NCBI RefSeq assembly: GCF_001468225.1
Contig: NZ_LNRU01000006.1
Span: 372,001-436,000, forward strand
Reading direction: 5' to 3'
Source of the DNA: Sphingopyxis sp. H053
GTDB taxonomy: Bacteria; Pseudomonadota; Alphaproteobacteria; Sphingomonadales; Sphingomonadaceae
DNA length: 64,000 nucleotides
Position 1 is the stretch's first letter; every line of letters begins with the position of its first letter. This document shows positions 26,485-35,676 of this stretch, one piece after another. The translations under genes and the position numbers were made by a program. The notes beneath the pieces were generated by a model. The model was not told where the DNA came from and did not search any database. It was given only the letters and a program-made list of their open reading frames with translations.

Positions 26485-29400
26485 TCAGAAGCGAGCGCGG
26501 GCACCTGCATAGAAGCTGCGGCCACGGAAGCCGTAGATCGCGCTACCCGCGCCCGTTGCGGTCGAACCGTACGGCGGCATCTTGTCGAGGACGTTGTCGA
26601 CACCAGCATAGAAGTTGATGTTCGGACCGCCCGACGACTTGTTGACGTCCCATTCGAAACGCAGATCGTGGTAGAAGACGCGCGGATATTTATCGACATC
26701 GGCATAGTCGATGTTCGCCGGCGGAAGGCCATTCAGTTCGTTCAGATCCTCATAGGTGTTGAGGTACATCGGCCCGATGTAGCGCATCCGGTATCCGAAG
26801 GTGAACGGACCAACGCCCAGGTCGACGTCCCAGCGGAACTCGTCCTTCGGATCGCCCAGTTCGCCGAGAAGACGGTTCTCGAAGTCCGGGTTCACCGAGT
26901 CCTGAAAGTTGCTGATCGCCAGATTGTGCGTGTAGATCAGGTTCGTGTTCAGGCTGACATCGTCGGTCAGGGCCGTGCGATAGGCCAGGTTGACGTCGAT
27001 ACCCTCGCGCTTGCGGCGGGCGAAGTTCAACGGCGCCACGATCAGCGAGTTGGTCACAATACGACCCGGCTGATCGCCATTGACCGGAGCATTGGTCAGG
27101 TTGCGGCTGAACTGACGGCAGAACACATTGTCGAGCGACGCCGAGTCATAGCAGCTGTTGAGGATCTGCTGCGCCGTCAGCGACGTGATGATGCCGTCCA
27201 CCGTGATGTCGTAATAGTCGACCGACAGGTTCAGACCCGGGATGAAGCGCGGCTGGATGACCACGCCATAGGTGTAGGAATCCGAGGTTTCCGCGACCAG
27301 GTTCGGGTTGCTGCCGCTGACGATGCCGAGCGACTGGTTGACGTCGGTGAGCAGGCCCAGCTGCGCGCCCAGAGCGGCCGTGCAGTTGGTGTTACGGATG
27401 CCCGTACCGCGCTGCCCCGGGTTGCAGGGATCGGTGATCGTCTGGAAGTTCGGAACCAGCGGGAATGCCGTTTCCGAAACGTTCGGGGCGCGAACCGCGC
27501 GGCTGTAGTTGGCGCGGAAGCGGACATCCTCGATCGGCGCATAGTCGATGCCGGCGTTGTACGAATAGACCGTACCGACATTGCCCTGATACTTCGCGAC
27601 ACGACCCGCGCCGCTGAGCGTCAGTTCATAGGCGAAAGGCACTTCCTTCAGCAGCGGAAGTTGGATTTCGCCATAGGCTTCCTTCACCTCGAAGGGCTTC
27701 GGACGGAACGACGGGATCGAAACGCCATTGGTGTAGCCACCGGTGACGAACGGATCCTGCTCGTAGAACGCCCGCTCGTTGCGGTATTCGGCGCCGATCG
27801 CGAAGCGGACCGGGCCGCCCGGCAGGTTGAAGAACCCGCTGGTGTCGCCCGCGACAAAGCCCGACGCAATGAACTGCGACAGCCCCGACGACGCGGTGAA
27901 GGTGCGGCTGAAATAGTCGATCGCACCGCTGTTATCGAGGCCGCCAAACGGATTGTAAGGCACGCAAGCCGCGATATCGGCAGCAAGGCGGTTCTGGTTG
28001 ACGACCGGGTCACCGAAGCTGGCGTTCTGGAACCGGACGGCCGAAGCGGGGTCGAACTGCGCACGGCACTGGATTGCGCCGGTGACGGGGTTACGGCCCG
28101 CGTCCAGCGAGAGCATGAACCGCTGGCGGTCGATGAAGCCCGTGGTGGTCACGTCTTCGCGGAACTTGCCGTAGTTCATCGACAGTTCGTAGTTCCAGTC
28201 GTCGTTGAACGTGCCGCGGAGGCCGCCAACAACGCGCCAGGTATCGCGCTGGAACTTTTCGTCGCGAATGCCGACGTCGAGCAGCGAGCGCGCGAGGACG
28301 AAGCGGTACGAACCATCGGCGATCGCGGCGCGATCTGCTGCGCTGAGGTTGCCGCCGGCAGGGCAGGTGACCAGAAGGTCGGTCCGGCAGCCCGAAGCCG
28401 AGATCAGATTGGCCAGGGTCGTGCGGTCCGCGGGGTTCAGGAACGGGTTATCGAGGCGCGTGCGCTCGCGATAATCGAACTGCTGCAGCGTGCCCTGGAT
28501 GCCGGCCGGACCAGCGTTGTTGCCGAGTGCGTTGACGCGGTTCCACTTCGCTTCGAGGAACAGTTCCGACTGCTCATTGACCTCGAAACGCGCCAGCATG
28601 TTGAAGTTATAGCGTTCGGTGAACGGAAGCACCGAAAGCAGCTTGCCTTCGCGGCCCGTCTGGCCGTTGCCGCCGGCAATGCCGCCGAGAATGCCTGCAC
28701 CGTAGCGCGACCCCGTCTGCGGGACCAGGCGGCCTTCGTTGGTGAAGATATAGGTGCAGTTGTACGGCGTGCCGAGGCTGTTCGGGCCGCCGTTGTTGGC
28801 CAGCGTGCCGTTACCGCAGGCTGCGCCCGGGGCGTTGCGCTGGTTGATCGGAACAAGCCCGTTGAAGTGGATCGTCGAGCTGCGGATGTCGCGGATGAAA
28901 ACGCGATCCGGGAAGCCGTCGCCGCCATTGACGATACCGGCGCCGGCGTCGCCGTCGATCACACCGAAGGCATCCTGACGCTGGAACGCCGGGATGTCCG
29001 ATGCGAACACGCGATCCTGGCGCGAATATTCGCCATGCAGCGTCACGTTGCCGCGGCCTTCGGCGAAATTCTTGCCGTACATGGCCGAGAAATACTGGTT
29101 GCCGCCGAAGCCTTCTTCGGAAATGCCGCCCTGGGCGCGGAGCTGGAGACCGTCATAGTCGCGGCGCAGGATGAAGTTGACGACGCCCGCGATCGCGTCC
29201 GAGCCGTAAATCGCCGAGTTGCCGCCCGTGACGATGTCGACGCGTTCGATCAGGTCGTTCGGGATGGTATTGACGTCGGGCGACACGGCATTGTTCAAAA
29301 TGTCGGCGGGAACGTGGCGGCGGCCGTTGACCAGGACCAGCGTGCGCTGGGTGCCGAGGCCGCGAAGATCGAGCAGGTTAAGACCCGCGATACCGATGCC

Positions 29401-29694
29401 GAGGCCCGGGTTCTGCTGGGCGAACGTGCTGCGCAGCTGGGGCAGGTCGTTCAGGGTGTCGCCGATGTTGGTCTGACCCTGCTGGAAAAAGCTTTCGCCG
29501 GTGATCGAGGTGATCGGCACGGTCGATTCGAGGTTCGGACGGCGGATGCGCGAGCCGGTGACGACAATCGTCCCTTCCGAAGCCGCTTCGGCGCTTTCGT
29601 CCGCAGCAACGGCCTCTTGTGCCATCGCGGGCATCGCGCTGAACAAAGCAAGAGTCAGGGCAGAGCCCCGCACCAGCAGGCTAGTCTTTTTCAT
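26485..29694 (-). CDS. TonB-dependent outer-membrane receptor
   Basis: A 1069-residue protein with a signal peptide (MKKTSLLVRGSALTLALFSAMPAMA-QEA). The plug domain begins with a TonB-box-like acidic stretch and EGTIVVTGSRIRRPNLEST, followed by LNDLPQLR and LVLVNGRRHVPAD. The long beta-barrel ends in Phe (YAGARARF), as required for BamA-dependent insertion. It belongs to the large oligopeptide or carbohydrate-type receptors expanded in sphingomonads; the ligand cannot be predicted. There is no nearby transporter or hydrolase operon. GGGGAAATACACC precedes the ATG. Confidence 0.93.
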   Translation of the reverse strand: MKKTSLLVRGSALTLALFSAMPAMAQEAVAADESAEAASEGTIVVTGSRIRRPNLESTVPITSITGESFFQQGQTNIGDTLNDLPQLRSTFAQQNPGLGIGIAGLNLLDLRGLGTQRTLVLVNGRRHVPADILNNAVSPDVNTIPNDLIERVDIVTGGNSAIYGSDAIAGVVNFILRRDYDGLQLRAQGGISEEGFGGNQYFSAMYGKNFAEGRGNVTLHGEYSRQDRVFASDIPAFQRQDAFGVIDGDAGAGIVNGGDGFPDRVFIRDIRSSTIHFNGLVPINQRNAPGAACGNGTLANNGGPNSLGTPYNCTYIFTNEGRLVPQTGSRYGAGILGGIAGGNGQTGREGKLLSVLPFTERYNFNMLARFEVNEQSELFLEAKWNRVNALGNNAGPAGIQGTLQQFDYRERTRLDNPFLNPADRTTLANLISASGCRTDLLVTCPAGGNLSAADRAAIADGSYRFVLARSLLDVGIRDEKFQRDTWRVVGGLRGTFNDDWNYELSMNYGKFREDVTTTGFIDRQRFMLSLDAGRNPVTGAIQCRAQFDPASAVRFQNASFGDPVVNQNRLAADIAACVPYNPFGGLDNSGAIDYFSRTFTASSGLSQFIASGFVAGDTSGFFNLPGGPVRFAIGAEYRNERAFYEQDPFVTGGYTNGVSIPSFRPKPFEVKEAYGEIQLPLLKEVPFAYELTLSGAGRVAKYQGNVGTVYSYNAGIDYAPIEDVRFRANYSRAVRAPNVSETAFPLVPNFQTITDPCNPGQRGTGIRNTNCTAALGAQLGLLTDVNQSLGIVSGSNPNLVAETSDSYTYGVVIQPRFIPGLNLSVDYYDITVDGIITSLTAQQILNSCYDSASLDNVFCRQFSRNLTNAPVNGDQPGRIVTNSLIVAPLNFARRKREGIDVNLAYRTALTDDVSLNTNLIYTHNLAISNFQDSVNPDFENRLLGELGDPKDEFRWDVDLGVGPFTFGYRMRYIGPMYLNTYEDLNELNGLPPANIDYADVDKYPRVFYHDLRFEWDVNKSSGGPNINFYAGVDNVLDKMPPYGSTATGAGSAIYGFRGRSFYAGARARF

Positions 29695-30187
29695 GGTGTA
29701 TTTCCCCGGTTGGCCGTTCAAAAAATTGGAGAGAACGGATTGCACGCTAGAAAGACGCAAATTTTCGGCGGCACAAGCTTTTGATGTAAATTTTCTGACA
29801 GTGGGGAGACTCCGATGCGGCGCTGTGCCATTTTTGCAACACAGCACGCAAGGGCGAGCGCCTCGCGCTTGGAATCAAAGTGCTAGTTCGAGAAACGAAT
29901 GAGCCAAAACAGCGACTTGAAACAAAAAAAAATACCAGAGATTTGATTACGATTGAAACTAAATTGCGTAGAGGCGGGTCAGCCGTCACGAGATCGGTTA
30001 GCAAGCCAAAAAATTCTAACCGACGGATTTGGAGCGCAGGGTTCGGAAGAAGAATCGGTTCTTTCACGCGAAAGGCCGCGAATCCGCGCATGTTGCGATG
30101 CATCATTATTTGATGCTAATGCGGGGGCTTCGAATGTCCGGGCGGCGCGGTCGCCATTGCACCGGAATATAGGGAGCGCAGGTCAAG
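29695..30187. other. 490-bp non-coding, AT-rich region between the TonB receptor gene and phaR
   Basis: No convincing gene on either strand. The stretch at about 29870-30120 is clearly richer in A/T than the rest of the window and contains a run of nine A at 29924-29932. It must hold the divergent promoters of the receptor gene and phaR. An inverted repeat lies at 29994-30023. I could not assign a specific promoter or small RNA. Confidence 0.6.
29994..30023. promoter_or_regulatory. 8-bp inverted repeat in the receptor/phaR intergenic region
   Basis: TCGGTTAG (29994-30001) and CTAACCGA (30016-30023) are exact reverse complements separated by 14 bp of AT-rich sequence. The arrangement could be an operator for a dimeric regulator, or a hairpin at the 3' end of a small transcript. 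Nothing decides between these. Confidence 0.35.
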
Positions 30188-30733
30188 ATGGCGAAGTCCA
30201 GGGCGGGGGCGACGGAAGATGACGTCGTCACGATCAAGAAATACGCCAACCGGCGGCTCTATGATACCGAGCGCAGCTGCTACATCACGCTCGAGGATCT
30301 GGGCACGATGGTCCGCGACGGCCGCGATTTCCGCGTCGTCGATGCCAAGAGCGGCGACGACATCACGCACAATGTCCTGACGCAGATCATCATGGACGAG
30401 GAAACGCGCGGCGAAACGCTGCTGCCGGTCAATTTCCTGCGCCATCTGATCGGCATGTACGGCGACAAGATGCAGTCGATGGTGCCGCAATATCTCGAAG
30501 CCTCGATGACCGCCTTCCGCAAGAACCAGCAGGACGTCCGCTCGGCGCTCGAAGGCGCGCTGGGATCGAACCCGCTCGCCGAATTGACGCGCCGCAATAT
30601 GGAGATGTTCCAGCAGGCCGCTGGAGCATTCATCCCGGGCGCGGGCGGCGGCGGCAAGGCCAAGGATGCCGAAATCGCGGCGCTCAAGGCCGAAGTCGCC
30701 GAACTCAAGGCCGCGCTCGCCAAGAAGAATTAA
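30188..30733 (+). CDS. phaR: Polyhydroxyalkanoate synthesis repressor PhaR
   Basis: A 181-residue regulator. The N-terminal PHB/PHA accumulation DNA-binding domain is unmistakable (TIKKYANRRLYDTERSCYIT, then DITHNVLTQII). A PHB-accumulation regulatory segment follows (LLPVNFLRHLIGMYGDKM), and the C terminus is a Lys/Glu/Ala coiled coil. PhaR binds PHA granules and represses phasin genes. No PHA synthase or phasin gene is in the window, so it acts in trans. Confidence 0.95.
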   Translation: MAKSRAGATEDDVVTIKKYANRRLYDTERSCYITLEDLGTMVRDGRDFRVVDAKSGDDITHNVLTQIIMDEETRGETLLPVNFLRHLIGMYGDKMQSMVPQYLEASMTAFRKNQQDVRSALEGALGSNPLAELTRRNMEMFQQAAGAFIPGAGGGGKAKDAEIAALKAEVAELKAALAKKN

Positions 30734-30776
30734 TCGGGCCGCCACGGCGCCCCAGCTACGGAAAATACGGAATATC

Positions 30777-32303
30777 ATGGTCAAACATGCGCTCAGCGTA
30801 ACCCGGCAGGCCGACTTCGCGGCCTGGTATCAGGATGTCATTGCCGAAGCCGATCTGGCCGAGGAATCGGGCGTGCGCGGCTGCATGGTCATCAAGCCGT
30901 GGGGCTATGGCATCTGGGAACGCATCCAGACGGTGATGGACGCAGCGATCAAGGATGCCGGGGTTCAGAATTGCTATTTCCCCCTATTCATCCCGTTGAG
31001 CTTCTTTGAGAAGGAAGCCGACCATGTCGATGGTTTTGCTAAGGAAATGGCGGTCGTCACGCACCACCGCCTGATTCAAGACGGCAAGGGCAAGCTGATT
31101 CCCGATCCCGAAGCGAAGCTCGAGGAACCGCTGATCGTCCGCCCGACTTCGGAGACGGTGATCGGCGCCGCAATGAGCCGCTGGGTGCAGAGCTGGCGCG
31201 ACCTGCCGCTCAAGGTCAACCAGTGGGCCAATGTCGTGCGCTGGGAAATGCGCACGCGCATGTTCCTGCGCACCAGCGAATTCCTGTGGCAGGAAGGCCA
31301 TACCGCGCACGCCGACAAGGCCGACGCGATGGCCGAGACGCTGCGCGCGCTCGAAATGTATCGCGCCTTTGCCGAGGATGTGCTCGCGATGCCGGTGATC
31401 GCCGGCGAAAAGCCCGAGAATGAGCGCTTCCCGGGCGCCGTTGCGACCTATTCGATCGAGGCGATGATGCAGGACGGCAAGGCGCTGCAGGCCGGCACCT
31501 CGCACTATCTTGGCACCGGCTTCGCCGAAGCCGCGAACATCCGTTACCAGGACAAGGACGGCGGCCACAGCCTCTGCCATACAACGAGCTGGGGCACGTC
31601 GACGCGCATGATCGGCGGCGTCATCATGACGCATGGCGACGACGATGGCCTCCGCTGCCCGCCGCGCATCGCGCCGCACCAGATCGTGATCGTGCCGATG
31701 CTCCGCGACAATGAAGAGGACGCCGCGATCCTCGACTATTGCCGCGACCTCGAAAGCCAGCTGAAGGCGCTCAATGCGTTTCGCGAGCCCGTGCGCGTGC
31801 TGCTCGATGCGTCCGCGAACAAGGCGCAGACCAAGCGCTGGGGCTGGGTCAAGAAGGGCGCGCCGATCATCGTCGAAATCGGTCCGCGCGACGTCGCCGG
31901 CGGCAATGTCGCGGTGATCCGCCGCGACCGGCTGTACAAGGACGACGGCAAGCTCAATTCGGCGTTCGTCGCCAAGGGCGACTTCGTGGCCGAGGCGGTG
32001 GCGACGCTGGAAGATATCCAGTCGAGCCTCCACGCCGAGGCACAGGACCGCCTGCATGCGAACATTCGCCGCGACGTCACCGACCTGAAGGCGCATTTCG
32101 TCGGTGACGACAAATTCGTCGGCTGGGCCGAGGTGCAGTGGTCGCGGCCGAGCGGCGCGGCGCTCGACGATATCGTCGCCCAGCTCAAGGCGCTCAAGCT
32201 GACGATGCGCAACACACCGCTCGACGCCGAGCCCGCGGACGGCGCCTGCTTCTTCACCGGCGATCCCGCGGTCGAACGCGTGTTGATCGGGCGAACCTAC
32301 TGA
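30777..32303 (+). CDS. proS: Prolyl-tRNA synthetase, archaeal/eukaryotic-type (class 3)
   Basis: A 508-residue class II synthetase. It shows the archaeal/eukaryotic-like pattern: GCMVIKPWGYGIWERIQ, RPTSETVIGAAMSRWVQSWRDLP (motif 2 lead-in), RTSEFLWQEGHTAH and HTTSWGTSTRMIGG. It also has the C-terminal Tyr (RVLIGRTY) that in this type folds back to the active site. The bacterial editing insertion is absent. Of the four zinc cysteines usual in the C-terminal domain, only one (CFFTGD) is recognisable. The ATG at 30777 lies 43 bp after phaR. Confidence 0.93.
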   Translation: MVKHALSVTRQADFAAWYQDVIAEADLAEESGVRGCMVIKPWGYGIWERIQTVMDAAIKDAGVQNCYFPLFIPLSFFEKEADHVDGFAKEMAVVTHHRLIQDGKGKLIPDPEAKLEEPLIVRPTSETVIGAAMSRWVQSWRDLPLKVNQWANVVRWEMRTRMFLRTSEFLWQEGHTAHADKADAMAETLRALEMYRAFAEDVLAMPVIAGEKPENERFPGAVATYSIEAMMQDGKALQAGTSHYLGTGFAEAANIRYQDKDGGHSLCHTTSWGTSTRMIGGVIMTHGDDDGLRCPPRIAPHQIVIVPMLRDNEEDAAILDYCRDLESQLKALNAFREPVRVLLDASANKAQTKRWGWVKKGAPIIVEIGPRDVAGGNVAVIRRDRLYKDDGKLNSAFVAKGDFVAEAVATLEDIQSSLHAEAQDRLHANIRRDVTDLKAHFVGDDKFVGWAEVQWSRPSGAALDDIVAQLKALKLTMRNTPLDAEPADGACFFTGDPAVERVLIGRTY

Positions 32304-32438
32304 GCGATCGCGCGGTACGGCCGTGAAAACGGTTCGGCGCCCTGTCACAAATCTGGTAGGATGCGGCGGCAAGGATCGGGCGATGAACCCGGCCTGCGTC
32401 GGGCGCATCCTATTAGATTTTTGACAGGGGAAAAGGTC

Positions 32439-33167
32439 ATGAAACGACAGATTGCCGGATCGTCGATCATCGCAGCGATGTTGCTTGGCAGCATCGCGCC
32501 CGCCGCGGCCAAGCCGCCTTCGGACATATCCGACCTGCCCGGTTCGCGCGCCGCGGGCGCGGAAACCGCGATGGAATCGCGCGGATATGAAATGACGAAG
32601 ACCAGCGGCGGCGCGCAATATTGGTGGAACGGCGGAACGAAGACCTGCGTCAGCGTCGTCGTCTCCAACGGACGCTACGCGAACGTCGACAAGACCGATT
32701 CCAGCAACTGCGGCCATGGCGGGAGCGGCAGTGCAGCGGCAGCCGTCGGCGCGATTGCAGCGGTCGGCCTGATCGCGGCGCTCGCCAGTCACAAGAAGAA
32801 GCATGGCGATGGCGACGCCAACCACGACAGCGAATATTCGCGCGGCTACAACGATGGTCTTTATGGCGGTCAATATGACCGCAGCGACAGCGAAGGCTAT
32901 CACGACGGCTTCATGGCGGGCGAGGCCGAAGCGTCCAATCGCCGCGCCGCGAACCGCAGCTATGCCCGCGGCGGCCCCGATGCGGCACGCGCTGCATGCG
33001 AGCGCCGCGCCGATCAGTATCAGAATGCCCCCGGCGGCAGCAGCGTCGCGGTCAGCCAGCGCAGTGCCGGCGGCGGCAATTATGTCTTCACGATGGCGAC
33101 CGGCCATTATCGTTCGACCTGCACGGCTTCATCGAACGGTCAGGTCATCGACATTTCACCCTATTGA
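32439..33167 (+). CDS. Secreted or membrane-anchored protein of unknown function
   Basis: A 242-residue protein with a signal peptide (MKRQIAGSSIIAAMLLGSIAPAAA-KPP). An N-terminal domain of about 70 residues (SDLPGSRAAGAETAMESRGY, then WWNGGTKTCVSV) is followed by a Gly/Ala hydrophobic stretch (AAAAVGAIAAVGLIAALASHKKK). A low-complexity region then repeats Y-x-D-G-x-Y/F (YNDGLYGGQY, YHDGFMAGE), and the C terminus has cysteines in AACERR and STCTAS. I know no function. AGGGGAAAAGG precedes the ATG. Confidence 0.7.
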   Translation: MKRQIAGSSIIAAMLLGSIAPAAAKPPSDISDLPGSRAAGAETAMESRGYEMTKTSGGAQYWWNGGTKTCVSVVVSNGRYANVDKTDSSNCGHGGSGSAAAAVGAIAAVGLIAALASHKKKHGDGDANHDSEYSRGYNDGLYGGQYDRSDSEGYHDGFMAGEAEASNRRAANRSYARGGPDAARAACERRADQYQNAPGGSSVAVSQRSAGGGNYVFTMATGHYRSTCTASSNGQVIDISPY

Positions 33168-33224
33168 TCCGCGCCCCGGAGTGAGGGGGGTGACGGGCCG
33201 CCCGTTACCCCCTATCCGCAGACA

Positions 33225-35594
33225 ATGGCCCGCAAACAATATCACGGACTGCCCAGTCCTGAGCAGATCCTTCGCTTCATCGAAGAGAGCAAGGACGCGG
33301 TCGGCAAGCGCGAGATCGCGAAGCATTTCGCGCTCCACGGCAACGACAAGATCGCGCTGAAGGCGCTGCTCAAGGACATGACCGACGAGGGGCTCGTCGA
33401 TCTGGCGCCCGGACGCGCGTTCCACAAGCATGGCGGGCTGCCGCGCGTGACCGTGCTGCGCGTCGCGGCGATCGATGGCAGCAATGTCTGGGCGGTTCCC
33501 GAGCGCTGGGAAGCCGCCACGCCCGCACCGCGCCTCCGCGTGATCGAGCAGGGGCGCAAAGGCGCGCTTGGCGTCGGCGACCGCATCCTCGCGCGCACCG
33601 AGGAACGCGGCAGCGGCCATGTCGCGCACCCGATGAAGCGGCTCGAAGCCGGCGGCGAGACGGTGATCGGCGTGCTCGTCGAGGATATGGGGCCCGGCGG
33701 CAAGCCGATCCTGTGGCTGCGCCCCGCCGACAAGCGCGCGCGCTACGACTTCGCCGTCGCCGACAAGGGCGATGCGAATGTCGGCGACCTCGTCCGCGCC
33801 GAGCTGACCGGGCGCGGGCCCGCGATCAAGGCGAAGGTCGTCGAGCGCCTCGGCGATCCGTTCGCGCCGCGCGCCCTCAGCATGATCGCGATCGCGCGCC
33901 ACGAAATCCCGCATGTCTTCGGCGCCGAAACGCTCGCCGAGGCCGAGAAGGCGGCGAAGCTGCCGCTCACCCCCGAGGGCCGCGAGGATTTGCGTGACCT
34001 GCCGATCGTCGCGATCGACCCGATCGACGCGCGCGACCATGACGATGCCGTCTGGGCGACCCCCGACGACGACAGCTCCAACAAGGGCGGTTTCCGCGCG
34101 ATCGTCGCGATCGCCGATGTCAGCTATTATGTCCGCCCCGACGGCGATCTCGACCGCGAGGCGCGGCGGCGCGGCAACAGCGTCTATTTCCCCGACCAGG
34201 TCGTGCCGATGCTGCCCGAAACACTCTCGGCGGGCGTCTGCTCGCTGAAGGCGGGGCAGGACCGCGCGGCGATGGCGTGCCATCTCGTGATCGACAAGCA
34301 TGGCAAGGTGACGTCATGGCGTTTCACGCGCGCGCTCGTCCGCCTGCGCGCCAACATCGCCTATGAACATGCGCAGGCTGCCTATGATAAATCCACGTCG
34401 CCCCAGCGGAAGCTGGGGCCGCAGGAGGCTGGTCAGGACGCCAGCGATCCCAGCCTTCGCTGGGATGACGATATAATTCCGGCACTTCAGAATCTGTGGG
34501 CCTGCTGGACGCTGCTCGCCAAAGCGCGCGCCGCCCGCGCCCCGCTCGACCTCGACCTGCCCGAACGCCAGGTCATCCTCGACGAGGCGGGCGGCATCGC
34601 CGAAATCCGCGTCCGCGACCGGCTCGATTCGATGCGGCTGATCGAGGATTATATGATCGCGGCGAACGTCGCGGCGGCCAAGGCGCTCGAGGCGAAGAAA
34701 TCGCCGGTCATGTACCGAATCCACGAGCCGCCGAGCCGTGAAAAGCTCGTCAGCCTCAAGGATTATCTTGAAACCTTCGAACGGAGCTTCGCGCTCGGAC
34801 AGGTGATCACCCCCGCGGTGTTCAACCGCCTGATCGACGGCTTTTCCGAAGACGACCGGTTGCCCGAAATCATGCAGGCGATCCTGCGCAGCCAGACGCA
34901 GGCTTATTACGGCCCGGCCAACGCGGGCCATTTCGGACTCGCGCTCGGCAGCTACGCGCATTTCACCTCGCCGATCCGCCGCTACGCCGATCTGGTCGTC
35001 CACCGCGCGCTCGTCGACAGCTATAAACTCGAAGTGCCCGGCAAGCCCAAGGATCTGCCCGCCCGCACCGGGCTCGGCGAGGCCGACGCCAAGGGGCTAT
35101 CGCGCATCGGCGAGACGATCAGCGCACTCGAACGCCGCGCGATGGAGGCCGAGCGCGAAACCGTCGACCGCTATGTCGCGGCCTATCTGTCGACCAAGAA
35201 GGGCGAGATCGTCGCGGCGCGGATCACCGGGGTGCAGCCCTTCGGCTTCTTCGCCACCGTCGACGGGCTCGGCGGCGACGGGCTGGTGCCGGTTTCGACA
35301 CTCGGCAGCGAACGCTTCTTCTACGACGAAGCCGCGCGTAGCCTCGACAGCGAACACGGCCGCGTCAGTTTTACGACCGGCCAGCGACTCGATCTGCGGC
35401 TGATGGACGCAAACCCGATCAGCGGCGCCTTGCGTTTCGAACTTCCCGATGCCCCCGAAGGCGGTTTCCGCAATCGCCCGCCGCGCCGCGACGGGGTGAA
35501 AGCAAAGGGCACCGGGAAAGACGGGGCCGGCAAGCATTTGGTCGGCAAACGCGGGCGGCCCGCGAATATCAAGCACAAGGGCAAGCGACGCTAA
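33225..35594 (+). CDS. rnr: Ribonuclease R, carrying an in-frame palindromic-element insertion
   Basis: A 789-residue processive 3'-5' exoribonuclease. It has an N-terminal helix-turn-helix (KREIAKHFALHGNDKIALK), cold-shock domains, the RNB catalytic core with active-site acids in DPIDARDHDDAVWA, the LRSQTQAYYGPANAGHFGLAL and SPIRRYADLVVHR motifs, an S1 domain (GVQPFGFFATVDGLGGDGLV) and a basic C terminus. Residues about 391-415 are encoded by a 75-bp double-hairpin repeat element (34396-34470) in a loop between YEHAQAAYD and the helix ALQNLWACW. The frame is intact, so the protein is probably functional. Confidence 0.95.
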   Translation: MARKQYHGLPSPEQILRFIEESKDAVGKREIAKHFALHGNDKIALKALLKDMTDEGLVDLAPGRAFHKHGGLPRVTVLRVAAIDGSNVWAVPERWEAATPAPRLRVIEQGRKGALGVGDRILARTEERGSGHVAHPMKRLEAGGETVIGVLVEDMGPGGKPILWLRPADKRARYDFAVADKGDANVGDLVRAELTGRGPAIKAKVVERLGDPFAPRALSMIAIARHEIPHVFGAETLAEAEKAAKLPLTPEGREDLRDLPIVAIDPIDARDHDDAVWATPDDDSSNKGGFRAIVAIADVSYYVRPDGDLDREARRRGNSVYFPDQVVPMLPETLSAGVCSLKAGQDRAAMACHLVIDKHGKVTSWRFTRALVRLRANIAYEHAQAAYDKSTSPQRKLGPQEAGQDASDPSLRWDDDIIPALQNLWACWTLLAKARAARAPLDLDLPERQVILDEAGGIAEIRVRDRLDSMRLIEDYMIAANVAAAKALEAKKSPVMYRIHEPPSREKLVSLKDYLETFERSFALGQVITPAVFNRLIDGFSEDDRLPEIMQAILRSQTQAYYGPANAGHFGLALGSYAHFTSPIRRYADLVVHRALVDSYKLEVPGKPKDLPARTGLGEADAKGLSRIGETISALERRAMEAERETVDRYVAAYLSTKKGEIVAARITGVQPFGFFATVDGLGGDGLVPVSTLGSERFFYDEAARSLDSEHGRVSFTTGQRLDLRLMDANPISGALRFELPDAPEGGFRNRPPRRDGVKAKGTGKDGAGKHLVGKRGRPANIKHKGKRR
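34396..34470. repeat. Palindromic repeat element inserted in frame inside rnr
   Basis: 75 bp (25 codons). It is bounded by ACGTCG and GATGACG and contains two hairpins, GCCCCAGCGGAAGCTGGGGC and TCCCAGCCTTCGCTGGGA. It is strongly similar to the element in the E2 gene at 37910-37986 and has the same architecture as the extragenic element at 40813-40887. The translated segment ([10 protein letters not shown]...) does not look like ribonuclease R sequence. Confidence 0.85.
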
Positions 35595-35604
35595 CGCATC
35601 CCTT

Positions 35605-35673
35605 CGTCATTCCCGCGAAAGCGGGAACCCAGCAGCAACGTCAGACTGGGTTCCCGCTTTCGCGGGAATGACG
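35605..35673. repeat. Extragenic palindromic element (CGTCATTCCCGCG family)
   Basis: A 69-bp near-perfect inverted repeat. The left arm CGTCATTCCCGCGAAAGCGG continues GAACCCAG and the right arm is its exact complement. It lies between the convergent rnr gene and the XRE regulator gene, 11 bp after the rnr stop. Confidence 0.87.
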
Positions 35674-35676
35674 AGG

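Noticed and set aside
29700-30190. Several open frames of 60-130 codons in the AT-rich intergenic region
   Set aside because: No consistent ribosome-binding site or recognisable protein pattern; composition unlike coding DNA of the window.
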